From Caulobacter sp. BP25 (GTDB lineage: Bacteria; Pseudomonadota; Alphaproteobacteria; Caulobacterales; Caulobacteraceae): a stretch of 64,000 nt of DNA. Location of the stretch: NCBI RefSeq assembly GCF_002737755.1, contig NZ_PEGH01000009.1, positions 62,001 through 126,000 on the forward strand, given 5' to 3'. Of the stretch, positions 18,710 to 28,967 are shown piece after piece. The notes under the pieces were generated by a model. That model had not been told where the DNA came from. It did not search any database and was given only the letters and a program-made list of their open reading frames with translations. Made by a program: the position numbers and the translations under genes. Position 1 is the stretch's first letter; every line of letters starts with the position of its first letter.

Positions 18710-18969
18710 GGCTTCCTCGGCTTCAAGCTTTGTCGAGTGTTGGGAGCGCACTCAGAGCGTCGAGGCGCAGCGTCCCGGTCTGGGCGGGGGGCGGGTCACG
18801 CCGGATGGGCGGAGGATCGCGGGCTTCATGGAGGCTCGGGGAATCAAGACGCTCAGCCACTCTCGCATGAATGGTCACGCTCGCCATAGCGCTGTGTGGT
18901 CTTGGACAAAGGGTCGCGGTCGGGCTCCGCGCCGATGGTCCGCCTTGACTCTCCGTGCGCGAAAGATCA

Positions 18970-18984
18970 GAACAAAAAGAGAAC
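18970..18984 (+). promoter_or_regulatory. LexA (SOS) box of the imuA-imuB-dnaE2 operon
   Basis: GAAC-AAAAAGA-GAAC: an exact GAAC-N7-GAAC direct repeat, the reverse-strand form of the alphaproteobacterial LexA site GTTC-N7-GTTC. It ends 12 bp before the imuA ATG and probably overlaps the promoter (TTGACT at 18945-18950 may be the -35). Confidence 0.9.
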
Positions 18985-18996
18985 TTGGAGTGTGAG

Positions 18997-19782
18997 ATGG
19001 CCGGATCGCGCGAGGCGCGTCTTGCGGCCCTGAGAGGCCGGATCGCCGCGATCGAAGCGGGGACTCGGACTCCGACTCCGGTCCTGCCGTTCGGCGACCC
19101 GACCATCGACGGCTGCTTTCCAGGCGGCGGCCTGCCGCTGGGCGCCTGGCACGAGGTGGTCGGCGCCGGGCTGGAGGGCGAGACGGGCGCGGCCCCGGCG
19201 GCCTTCATCGGCCTGCTGCTGCGGCCCCTGGCGGCGACCGGCGTGGTGGTCTGGGTGGCGCGGCGGACCGACCTGTTCGTCCCCGGCCTGTTCGGCCTGG
19301 GTTTCCCCGCCCAGCGGCTGATCCAGGTCCGCGCCCGCGACGAGGCCGAGGTGCTGTCGGTGCTGGAGGACGCCCTCTCCACGGCAGGCGTGAGCGCGGC
19401 GGTCGGCGAGGCGCAGGCCCCCGACCTGACGGCCGGCCGTCGGCTGCAACTGGCCTGCGAGAAGCGGGGCGGCCTTGGGCTGCTGCTGCATCGCCGGCCT
19501 TACGGTGGGCGCGCGGGGGAGGGGCCTCGGACGGTGTCCGGCTCGGCCTCGTTCAGCCGCTGGCGCGTGGGCCCCCAGCCCAGCGGGGCGCCGCCCGACG
19601 ACATCGGCCTGGGCCCTCCACGCTGGCGGGTCGAACTCGAGCGCTGCCGGGGCGGACGTTCCGGCGGCTGGATCTTAGAAGCCCAGGAGGCCGGCCATGG
19701 CCCGCATCCTTTCCGTCTGGTGTCCCAACTGGCCGATCACGACGTGGCGTCGGCGGAACCCGGATGGCGCAAAGCCGGGTGA
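18997..19782 (+). CDS. imuA: ImuA, SOS mutagenesis accessory protein
   Basis: 261 aa from the ATG at 18997. An in-frame GTG at 18955 is rejected because it would place the LexA box inside the gene; GGAG lies 7 bp before the chosen ATG. The protein is of the RecA/SulA-like ImuA type: LPFGDPTIDGCFPGGGLPLG replaces a Walker-like region, followed by WVARRTDLFVPGLFGLG and LQLACEKRGGLGLLLHR. It works with ImuB and DnaE2 in error-prone translesion synthesis. Its 3' end overlaps the ancestral imuB start (ATG at 19697) by 86 bp. Confidence 0.9.
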   Translation: MAGSREARLAALRGRIAAIEAGTRTPTPVLPFGDPTIDGCFPGGGLPLGAWHEVVGAGLEGETGAAPAAFIGLLLRPLAATGVVVWVARRTDLFVPGLFGLGFPAQRLIQVRARDEAEVLSVLEDALSTAGVSAAVGEAQAPDLTAGRRLQLACEKRGGLGLLLHRRPYGGRAGEGPRTVSGSASFSRWRVGPQPSGAPPDDIGLGPPRWRVELERCRGGRSGGWILEAQEAGHGPHPFRLVSQLADHDVASAEPGWRKAG

Positions 19783-21338
19783 CACAGGCCCCCTCCGCGC
19801 CTGCGGCGCTCCTCCCCCGGAGGGGAAGAAGGCTGCCGCTCCCCTTCTTCCCCCTCCGGGGGAGGAGGATGCGCAGCATCCGGAGGGGGCAAGTCAGAGC
19901 CCCCCTCGCTCTGCTTGTCTCCGAACGCGGGACCCGCCGCCTCGCCGCCGTCGATGACCGGGCCCGCACCCTCGGCCTCTTCCCCGGCCAGAAGGCCGCC
20001 GACGCCCTGGCCCTGGTTCCGGACCTTCTGACCTTCGATCACGACCCCGCCGCCGACCGCGCGGCGCTGGAGGCCTTGAGCGACTGGTGCGTGCGGTTCT
20101 CGCCGGCCGTGGCGATCGACGGCGACGATGGCCTCTTGCTCGACATCACCGGGACCGACCACCTGTGGGGCGGCGAGGGCGCCATGCTGGTCGACCTCGT
20201 GGCGCGGCTGGCCCGTTGGGGCGTGCCGGCGCGAGCGGCGATCGCCGACACCGCCGGGGCGGCCTGGGGGCTGGCCAGGTTCGGCGAGGACCTCGCCGTC
20301 GTCCCGCCCGGCGGCCAGCGCCAGGCTCTGTCCGACCTGCCCGTCGCGGCCCTGCGGCTGGACGAGGCGGCCGAGGCCCAGTTGCCGCGCCTGGGCCTGC
20401 ACCGCGTGGGCCAGCTCTACGGCCTGCCGCGCGCCCAGCTGGCCAAGCGCTTTGGCCTAGCCTTCACCACCCGTCTCGATCAGGCCCTGGGAGCGGCCGC
20501 CGAGGCCCTGACCTTCCGCCGGCCGGCCAATCCCTGGTTCGATCGCCTGGCCTTCTTCGAGCCGATCAGCGCGCCCGAGGACATGGCCCGCGTCGCCGCC
20601 GACGCGCTGGCTTTGATCTGCGCCCGGCTGGAGGCCGAGGGGCGCGGGGCCAAGCGCTTCGAGGTCGTGTTCCACCGCCTGGACGGCCAGGCCTTCCCCG
20701 TGCGCGCGGGTTTGGCGCGGATCGGCCGCGACGCCCAGCGGCTAGCCAAGCTGGTGGTTCCCAAGCTCGATAAGGTCGATCCGGGCTTCGGCATCGAGGT
20801 CGTCACCGTCCACGCCGCCGGGGTCGAGCCCCTGGCCGCCGTCCAGGCGGGGCTGGACAAGGCGTCGGGCGCGGGCCTCGACGAGACCCTGGCGCCGCTG
20901 ATCGACCGGCTGGTCAACCGCCTGGGCGAGGCGCGCGTCTGGCGGGCCGATCCCTATGAGAGCCACGTGCCTGAACGGTCTGTGGTCCGCGCCGCCCCGC
21001 TGGACCCGCCGCCCGCCGCAGCCTGGGACCCCGACCGCCCGCGCCCGGTGCGCCTGTTCAAGCGGCCCGAGGCGATCACGGCCCTGGCCAAGGTGCCCGA
21101 CGATCCGCCGGTGTCCTTTACCTGGCGGGGCAGATCTCACCGCGTCCGCCGCGCCGAGGGGCCCGAGCGCATCGCCCAGGAATGGTGGCGGGTCGAGCTC
21201 GACGAGACCGGGCCAGGAAAAGTCCGCGACTACTACCGCGTCGAAGACGATGCCGGCGGGCGATACTGGATCTTCCGGCAGGGGCTGTTTGGCAGCGGCG
21301 AGGCGCCGAAGTGGTGGATCCATGGCCTGTTTGGATAG
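19764..21338 (+). CDS. imuB: ImuB, inactive Y-family polymerase homologue, 5' end altered by a repeat
   Basis: The intact frame (524 aa) starts at ATG 19764, but the normal ImuB N terminus MARILSVWCPNWPITTWRRR is encoded from ATG 19697 in another frame. Between them lies a palindromic repeat (19789-19907); after it the frame resumes with PLALLVSERGTRRLAAVDD. Y-family features follow: DLLLDITGTDHLWGG-type palm, helix-hairpin LHRVGQLYGLPRAQLAKRFG, little finger, and C-terminal WWRVELDETG with QGLFG, a possible clamp-binding motif. Either ImuB is made from 19764 without its first strand, or the gene is frameshifted, or one base in the repeat (for instance the six C at 19900-19905) is wrong. ImuB normally bridges ImuA, DnaE2 and the beta clamp. 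Confidence 0.75.
   Translation: MAQSRVTQAPSAPAALLPRRGRRLPLPFFPLRGRRMRSIRRGQVRAPLALLVSERGTRRLAAVDDRARTLGLFPGQKAADALALVPDLLTFDHDPAADRAALEALSDWCVRFSPAVAIDGDDGLLLDITGTDHLWGGEGAMLVDLVARLARWGVPARAAIADTAGAAWGLARFGEDLAVVPPGGQRQALSDLPVAALRLDEAAEAQLPRLGLHRVGQLYGLPRAQLAKRFGLAFTTRLDQALGAAAEALTFRRPANPWFDRLAFFEPISAPEDMARVAADALALICARLEAEGRGAKRFEVVFHRLDGQAFPVRAGLARIGRDAQRLAKLVVPKLDKVDPGFGIEVVTVHAAGVEPLAAVQAGLDKASGAGLDETLAPLIDRLVNRLGEARVWRADPYESHVPERSVVRAAPLDPPPAAAWDPDRPRPVRLFKRPEAITALAKVPDDPPVSFTWRGRSHRVRRAEGPERIAQEWWRVELDETGPGKVRDYYRVEDDAGGRYWIFRQGLFGSGEAPKWWIHGLFG
19789..19907. repeat. Palindromic repeat R4 inside the imuB coding region
   Basis: CCCCCTCCGCG ... CTCCTCCCCCGGAGGGG ... CTTCTTCCCCCTCCGGGGGAGGAGG ... 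CCGGAGGGGGCAAG: the same composite of nested GC hairpins found elsewhere only between genes. Here it separates the codons for RRRNP from those for PLALLVSERG in imuB. Confidence 0.75.
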
Positions 21339-21370
21339 CGCCGCGGGCCCCCACGGGACCTGCTTCGCAG

Positions 21371-21453
21371 GTCGTCCGCCCCCAAAGGGGGCAGAAGGAT
21401 CACCTTCCTCCCCCTCTGGGGGAGGGGGACCGGCGAACGCCGGTGGAGGGGGC
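21371..21453. repeat. Palindromic repeat R5 between imuB and dnaE2
   Basis: GCCCCCAAAGGGGGC hairpin, CCTCCCCCTCTGGGGGAGGGGG hairpin (23 positions at 21407-21428), and CCGGCGAACGCCGG. It fills nearly the whole 120-bp gap between the two genes; read-through from the LexA promoter must cross it. Confidence 0.7.
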
Positions 21454-21458
21454 TCGCC

Positions 21459-24400
21459 ATGAAGAGACCCGCCTACGCCGAACTCCAAACCACCAGCAAC
21501 TTCTCCTTCCTGCGCGGCGCCTCGCACGCCGAAGAGCTGGCCATTGCCGCCGAGGCGCTGGGGCTGAGCGCCGTTGGGATCGCCGACCGCAACAGCCTGG
21601 CCGGGGTCGTGCGCGCCTGGACGGCGGCCAAGTCGCGGAAGGTCCGGGTGCTGACCGGCTGCCGGCTGGACTTCATGGACGGCACGCCCAGCCTGATCTG
21701 CTACCCGACTGATCGCGAGGCCTTCGCGCGCCTGACGCGCCTGCTGACCCTGGGCCAGCGGCGGGCCGAGAAGGGCCAGTGTCACCTTACCTGGGCCGAT
21801 TTCCTAGGCCATGCCGACGGGCAGATCGGCTTGATCGTCCCGCCCCGCAACCTGGACGAGGCGTTCGAGCGGGACCTGACCCGCATGGCCGGCGACCTTT
21901 CCGGACGGTCCTGGCTGGCGGCCAGCCGCGCCTACGCCGCCCAGGACCTGAAGCGCCTCGCGCGTCTCGACGCCCTGGGGCGCGCGGCCGGCGCGCCGAT
22001 CGTGGCGACCAACGACGTGCTCTATCACGGCCCCGAGCGGCGGCCGCTGCAGGACATCATCACCTGCGTGCGCGAGCACTGCGCGATCCACGAGGCGGGC
22101 TTCCGGCTGGAGGCCAACGCCGAGCGGCACATCAAGACCCCCGCCGAGATGGCGCGCCTGTTCGAGCGGTGGCCGCGCGCGGTCGAGCGCACAGTCGAGA
22201 TCGTCGAGCGCATCGGCTTCGACCTTGGCCAGATCCGTGAGCAATACCCCGACGAGCCCGTGCCGCCGGGCAAGACGGCGATGCAGCACCTGACCGACCT
22301 GACCTGGCAGGGCGCGGCCTGGCGCTATCCCAGCGGCGTGCCGGACAAGGTGAAGGCCCAGCTTGAGGAAGAGCTGCGGCTGATCGCCAAGATGGACTAC
22401 CCCAACTTCTTCATCACCGTGCACGACATCGTGCGCGAGGCGCGGAAGATGGGCATCCTGTGCCAGGGGCGCGGCTCGGCGGCCAATTCCTCGGTCTGCT
22501 TCTGCCTGGGCGTGACGGCGATCGACCCGACCGAGCATCGCCTCTTGTTCACCCGCTTCATCTCCGAGAACCGCGGCGAGCCGCCCGACATCGACGTCGA
22601 CTTCGAGCACGAGCGGCGCGAGGAGGTGATGCAGTACGTCTATGACCGCTACGGCCGTGACTACGCCGCCATTTGCGGGACGGTGATCCACTACCGCCCG
22701 CGCAGCGCCATCCGCGACGTCGGCAAGGCCCTGGGCCTGACCGAGGACGTCACCTCACTGCTGGCCGGCACGGTCTGGGGCAGCTGGGGCGATGGATTGC
22801 CCGAGGCGCATCTGCGCGATGCGGGTCTCGATCCCAACGCGCCCGAGATCGCCCGCGCCGTGGCCCTGGCGACCGAACTGCTGAAGTTCCCGCGCCACCT
22901 GTCCCAGCACGTCGGCGGCTTCGTCCTGACCAAGCGGCGGCTGGACGAGACCGTGCCGATCGGCAACGCGGCGATGAAGGACCGGACCTTCATCGAGTGG
23001 GACAAGGACGACATCGACAGCCTGTCCCTGATGAAGGTCGATATCCTGGCGCTGGGCATGCTGAGCGCCATCCAGCGGGCAATGGGGATGCTGCGCGACG
23101 ACCACGGCCAGGCCTGGCTGAAGGACCTGGCCGACATCCCCAAAGAGGTCCCGGGCGTCTACGACATGCTGTGCAAGGCCGACAGCGTCGGGGTGTTCCA
23201 GGTCGAGAGCAGGGCCCAGATGTCGATGCTGCCGCGCCTGAAGCCGCGCGAGTTCTACGACCTGGTGATTGAGGTGGCGATCGTGCGTCCGGGGCCGATC
23301 CAGGGCGACATGGTCCATCCGTATCTGAAGCGGCGTAGCGGGATCGAAGAGGCGGAGTGGCCCAAGCCTTCGCCCGAGCATGGCCCGCCGGACGAACTGA
23401 GAGGCATCCTGGGCAAGACCTTTGGCGTGCCGTTGTTCCAGGAGCAGGCCATGAGTCTCGCCATCGAGGCGGCCAAGTTCACGCCCGACGAGGCCGACGG
23501 CCTGCGCAAGGCCATGGCCACCTTCCGCAACCTGGGCACGCCCGCCGAGTACCGCGACAAGTTCGTTGAGGGCATGGTCCGGCGCGGCTATCAGCGCGAC
23601 TTCGCCGAGAGGTGCTTCAAGCAGATTGAGGGCTTTGGCCACTACGGCTTTCCGGAAAGCCACGCGGCCAGCTTCGCCAAGCTGGTCTACGTCTCAGCCT
23701 GGATCAAATGGGCCTGGCCGGACGTGTTCTGCGCGGCCCTGATCAACTCCCAGCCGATGGGCTTCTACCAGCCGGCCCAGCTGGTCCGCGACGCGCGCGA
23801 GCACGGCGTCGAGGTGCTGCCGCCCGACATCCTGGCCAGCGACTGGGACTGCGCTCTGGAGAAGGGCGCCGCCTATGAGGGCTTCCGGCCCCGCGCCGAC
23901 AAGATCGCCGACTACGCGCACCGCCATCTCTGGAAGGCCGTCCGTCTGGGCTTTCGCCAGATCAAGGGCCTGAAGAAGGCCGACGTCGCCGTGCTGGTCC
24001 ACGCCCGCGCGGAGGGTGCGCGCACGCCGGGCGAGTTCGCCCAGGGCGGTGTTCCGCAGCGGGCGCTGGAGCTCCTGGCCGAAGCCGACGCCTTCGCCGG
24101 CGTGGGCCTGACACGCCGCGAGGCGCTGTGGGCGGTCAAGGGGCTGAAGGGCGAGCACAGGGCGCCGGTCCAGGCTCCGCTGCTGGCCGGCCTGCCCTTG
24201 TTCGAGACCTCCGTCGCCCTGCCGGCCATGGCCGCGCCTCAGGACGTGGCCGAGGACTATCGCACCACCAGCCTGTCCCTGAAGGCCCACCCGATCGGCT
24301 TCTACCGGCCGATGCTGCAACGGCGCGGGGTGATCACGGCCGAGCGGCTGTCGACCCTGAAGGACGGCGCGGGGGTGTCGGTGGCGGGTCTGGTCCTCAT

Positions 24401-24704
24401 TCGCCAGCGACCGGGCACGGCCAAGGGCGTGGTGTTCGTAACCCTGGAGGACGAGACCGGCGTCGCCAACGCCGTCGTCTGGAGGGACCGCTTCGAGGCC
24501 GACCGCAACCTGGTGATGACCGCCTCATTCCTGGTGGTCCACGGCCGGGTGCAGCGCGCCGACGGTGTGATCCACGTAGTGGCCGAAGGCTTCACCGACC
24601 TGTCGGCGCATCTGTCATCGCTGAGGGATGAACCCGGCGCGCCGGCCCCGCGCGTGCGGCAGAAGGTGTCGGGGCGGCTGCTGCGGAGCCGGGATTTCCA
24701 CTGA
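21459..24704 (+). CDS. dnaE2: DnaE2 (ImuC), error-prone replicative-type polymerase alpha subunit
   Basis: 1081 aa, close to the usual DnaE2 length. N-terminal PHP domain begins [17 protein letters not shown]. The polymerase core shows [10 protein letters not shown] and the catalytic aspartates in [11 protein letters not shown], then [19 protein letters not shown] and [16 protein letters not shown]-terminal helix-hairpin-helix and OB-fold ([24 protein letters not shown]) are present, while the tau-binding domain of DnaE1 is absent. It performs the synthesis step of SOS mutagenesis with ImuA and ImuB. Same strand as imuB, 120 bp downstream. Confidence 0.95.
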   Translation: MKRPAYAELQTTSNFSFLRGASHAEELAIAAEALGLSAVGIADRNSLAGVVRAWTAAKSRKVRVLTGCRLDFMDGTPSLICYPTDREAFARLTRLLTLGQRRAEKGQCHLTWADFLGHADGQIGLIVPPRNLDEAFERDLTRMAGDLSGRSWLAASRAYAAQDLKRLARLDALGRAAGAPIVATNDVLYHGPERRPLQDIITCVREHCAIHEAGFRLEANAERHIKTPAEMARLFERWPRAVERTVEIVERIGFDLGQIREQYPDEPVPPGKTAMQHLTDLTWQGAAWRYPSGVPDKVKAQLEEELRLIAKMDYPNFFITVHDIVREARKMGILCQGRGSAANSSVCFCLGVTAIDPTEHRLLFTRFISENRGEPPDIDVDFEHERREEVMQYVYDRYGRDYAAICGTVIHYRPRSAIRDVGKALGLTEDVTSLLAGTVWGSWGDGLPEAHLRDAGLDPNAPEIARAVALATELLKFPRHLSQHVGGFVLTKRRLDETVPIGNAAMKDRTFIEWDKDDIDSLSLMKVDILALGMLSAIQRAMGMLRDDHGQAWLKDLADIPKEVPGVYDMLCKADSVGVFQVESRAQMSMLPRLKPREFYDLVIEVAIVRPGPIQGDMVHPYLKRRSGIEEAEWPKPSPEHGPPDELRGILGKTFGVPLFQEQAMSLAIEAAKFTPDEADGLRKAMATFRNLGTPAEYRDKFVEGMVRRGYQRDFAERCFKQIEGFGHYGFPESHAASFAKLVYVSAWIKWAWPDVFCAALINSQPMGFYQPAQLVRDAREHGVEVLPPDILASDWDCALEKGAAYEGFRPRADKIADYAHRHLWKAVRLGFRQIKGLKKADVAVLVHARAEGARTPGEFAQGGVPQRALELLAEADAFAGVGLTRREALWAVKGLKGEHRAPVQAPLLAGLPLFETSVALPAMAAPQDVAEDYRTTSLSLKAHPIGFYRPMLQRRGVITAERLSTLKDGAGVSVAGLVLIRQRPGTAKGVVFVTLEDETGVANAVVWRDRFEADRNLVMTASFLVVHGRVQRADGVIHVVAEGFTDLSAHLSSLRDEPGAPAPRVRQKVSGRLLRSRDFH

Positions 24705-25239
24705 GGGGGAGGAGAAAACCCTCTCCCAGAGGGAGAGGGCGGGGCCCGCCGCGAAGCGGTGGGAGGGTGAGGGATTCTAGAGCGCTTCAGGCGGGAGCCG
24801 CAAAACCTCCGACCTCCCCGGCGAATGCCGGGGCCCAGATCGAACCCGCTAACGTGGAGGCGCTCGCAAGGGCGTGTGGCGCGCCCACCCCCACCGCTCC
24901 AGATGAATCTGGGCCCCGGCATTCGCCGGGTAGGTCGGGTGTTTGTTGGTTTCGCGCTCCGCCCTCCTTCTCCCCAGAGAAGGAGCCCTCCCTACATTTC
25001 ACGGCGAGGCGATCGCAGGGGTGGTCGGGTTGCGACCCAAGTGGGACGGTTGGAAAATCCTCCCCCCCAGGGGGGAGGAGGCCGAAGGCCGGAGGGGGAA
25101 GTCCCGCCGAGCCGGCTTCTTCCCCCACCGTCGGCTTCGCCGACATCTCCCCCGCTAGGGGGAGGATTTGGTCCGCAACCCAACCATAGCCGTCGTTCAT
25201 GATCTCGCCCGAGCGTTGGCGTGCTGTGGGCCTCGCTCC
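24705..25239. repeat. Repeat-filled intergenic region (several palindromic families)
   Basis: No gene is seen in these 535 bp. In order: CCCTCTCCCAGAGGGAGAGGG plus GCGGTGGGAGGGTGAGGG (24719-24773; contains an empty IS110-B target with core at 24764-24765); a 24-bp perfect inverted repeat CCCGGCGAATGCCGGGGCCC.. (24817-24840 with 24907-24930); a CTTCTCCCCAGAGAAG unit with GGCGAGGCGATCGC (24966-25033) also found at 48431-48498; and a CTCCCCC-family composite (25057-25166). Confidence 0.75.
24817..24930. repeat. 24-bp perfect inverted repeat with 66-bp spacer
   Basis: The arms at 24817-24840 and 24907-24930 are exact reverse complements (core CGGCGAATGCCGGGGCCCAG); each arm itself contains the smaller palindrome CCGGCGAATGCCGG. 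The spacer contains GGGCGTGTGGCGCGCCC. The size and symmetry suggest a non-autonomous mobile or REP-type unit. Confidence 0.7.
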
Positions 25240-26895
<1,656 letters not shown>

Positions 26896-27081
26896 CGGCC
26901 GTTTCTCTCCCGATTAATTATCGTTGTTCAGAAGAAACTAGTGGGCCGGGGGCCATTGTGCAATGCAGCGCCACTGTAAGACGAGACGCCGCCGTTCCAA
27001 GGATCGCCCCGGCGTCGGCCGCGATCATCGGTCGCATCGCATCTTCAGGGGCTTCTGATGTTTTAACGGTTTAGTCGAGCC

Positions 27082-27169
27082 TGGAGCCCTTCTTGAGAAG
27101 GGCTCCAAATGTTTGATTCAGAGCCTGTTTATCTCGTTTAGAGGGTCCATCTAAACGAGACAGGCTCTG
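27082..27169. repeat. Twin-hairpin element 1
   Basis: Hairpin 1: TGGAGCCCTTCT (27082-27093) pairs perfectly over 12 bp with 27096-27107, 2-nt loop. Hairpin 2: CAGAGCCTG + TCTCGTTTAGA (27119-27127, 27132-27142) pairs perfectly with 27150-27160 and 27161-27169, with a TTTA bulge and a GGGTCCA loop. A similar pair with AGAGC ends lies at 41187-41291. It ends 32 bp before the kinase start. Confidence 0.75.
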
Positions 27170-27201
27170 GAAGAACGGGGTTCGTCGTTCGGAGACCAGG
27201 C

Positions 27202-28962
27202 TTGGGCTGGCTTAGCGAGACATGGTCCGACGAGCGGTTGGACGAGGTCGCGGCCGACACGTATCGGCTGACGGCGCCGCGCTTGGTCTCGGCGACCCTG
27301 GCGGCGGTCATCGTCGGCTATGGCCTGGGCGCGCTGGTCTCTATCGGCTGGCTGGCCAGCCTGCTGGCGGGCGAAGGTCTGGCCTATCTGATCACCCGCC
27401 GCTTCAAAGGCGGACGTCCGGGCACCGCGCTGCTGCGCGCCTTGTTCGCCTGGACCTCGCTGCCGATCAATGTCAGCTGGGCCTGGCTGGGCGCGCTGCT
27501 GTGGCTGGAGGGCTCGGGCGAGACGCGCCTGGGCGCCGTCGCCATCTGGTGCGGCCAGGTGATCTACACCCAGAACTTCCGCCACCAGTCGGGTCCGCTG
27601 CTGGTGCTGAACGGGCTGGCCCCGATCGCCTGCCTGATCGTCTTTCCCTGCTTCTTCCTGCCGGGCTCGGGCCCCGAGGTTGTCGCCGCGCGATGGGGGC
27701 TGCTGCTGTTGGTGGCGACCACGATCAACGTCATGCTGCTGAACCGAGCGGCGGCCCGCCGGATGGACGACCTGACCCGCGATCTGCGTCAGGAGCGGGA
27801 AAAGGCCCTGGAGGCGGCTCGCGCCAAGTCGACCTTCATCGCCGTGGCCAGCCACGAGCTGCGCACGCCGATGAACGGCCTCTTGGGCATGGCCCACGCC
27901 CTGGAGCGTTCGGACCTGTCGCTGGCCCAGCGCGAGCAGGTCGAGCTGATGATCCGTTCGGGCGACAGCCTGATGCACCTGCTCAACGACGTGCTGGATC
28001 TTTCGCGGATCGAGACCGGCCGGATCGAGCTGGCGCCGGCCAATATCAACCCGCGAACCGTCCTCAACGAGGTCGCCAACGCCTGGCGCGACGCCGCCGC
28101 GTTCAAGGGGCTGCGCCTTAAGGTCACCATCGCGCCGGACCTGCCGGAGACGATCCACGCCGACGACCTGCGCATCCGCCAGGTGCTGACCAATCTGGTG
28201 TCGAACGCCATCAAGTTCACGGCCGTCGGCGGGGTGTCGCTGGACGCCAGGCCGGTCCTTGGTCCCGATGGTCGCCGCATGGTCTCGATTGCGGTTGCCG
28301 ACAGCGGTCCCGGCGTGCCCGACCACGCCCGCGAGCGGGTGTTCGACAGCTTCACCCAGGCCGACGAGACGGTTTCCCGCGACTATGGCGGCGCGGGCCT
28401 TGGTCTTAGCATCGCCCGGGCTCTGGCGCGGCGCATGGGCGGGGACCTCACGCTGGGCCACAGCGAGAAGGGCGCGCGCTTCGTGTTCCGCTTCGAGGCC
28501 GCCGAGGCGGTCGCGCTCGATGCCGAACCGCGAGAACTCCCGCAGGATGCCCCACCCCTGGACCAGTTGCGGGTGCTGATGGCTGAGGACAACGCGGTCA
28601 ACCAGCTGGTGGTTCGGGCCATGCTGGAACCGATCGGCGTCGCCCTGACCGTGGTCGACAACGGCCAGGACGCGCTCGAGGCCATGGCCGAGGCCCGCTA
28701 CGACTGCGTGCTGATGGACATCAACATGCCGGTGATGGACGGCGTCACCGCGCTGGAGGCGATCCGCGCCGGCCGCGTGGGCGCCTCGCCGCCGCCGATC
28801 ATCGCCCTGACCGCCTCGGCCATGGCCGGGGACCGCGAGCACTTCCTGGAACTCGGCTTCGACGACCACCTGGGCAAACCGATCCGCCCGGCCGAACTGA
28901 TCACAACCATCGCCTCGGCGGTCAGCGGGGCGGCGGATGGCCGGTTGCGGGGCGCGGCCTAA
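27202..28962 (+). CDS. Hybrid sensor histidine kinase with receiver domain
   Basis: 586 aa starting with TTG, preceded by GGAG at 7 nt; no in-frame ATG is better placed. The N-terminal ~190 residues hold about five membrane helices. A HisKA domain follows with the phospho-acceptor in ASHELRTPMNG (His ~218), then HATPase_c (NLVSNAIKF N box, DSGPGVP, GGAGLGLSIARAL), and a C-terminal receiver domain with phospho-acceptor Asp ~506 in VLMDINMPVMDG. It is a membrane-anchored phosphorelay protein that needs a separate phosphotransferase and output regulator, neither of which is adjacent. Signal unknown. Confidence 0.9.
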   Translation: MGWLSETWSDERLDEVAADTYRLTAPRLVSATLAAVIVGYGLGALVSIGWLASLLAGEGLAYLITRRFKGGRPGTALLRALFAWTSLPINVSWAWLGALLWLEGSGETRLGAVAIWCGQVIYTQNFRHQSGPLLVLNGLAPIACLIVFPCFFLPGSGPEVVAARWGLLLLVATTINVMLLNRAAARRMDDLTRDLRQEREKALEAARAKSTFIAVASHELRTPMNGLLGMAHALERSDLSLAQREQVELMIRSGDSLMHLLNDVLDLSRIETGRIELAPANINPRTVLNEVANAWRDAAAFKGLRLKVTIAPDLPETIHADDLRIRQVLTNLVSNAIKFTAVGGVSLDARPVLGPDGRRMVSIAVADSGPGVPDHARERVFDSFTQADETVSRDYGGAGLGLSIARALARRMGGDLTLGHSEKGARFVFRFEAAEAVALDAEPRELPQDAPPLDQLRVLMAEDNAVNQLVVRAMLEPIGVALTVVDNGQDALEAMAEARYDCVLMDINMPVMDGVTALEAIRAGRVGASPPPIIALTASAMAGDREHFLELGFDDHLGKPIRPAELITTIASAVSGAADGRLRGAA

Positions 28963-28967
28963 GCCCC

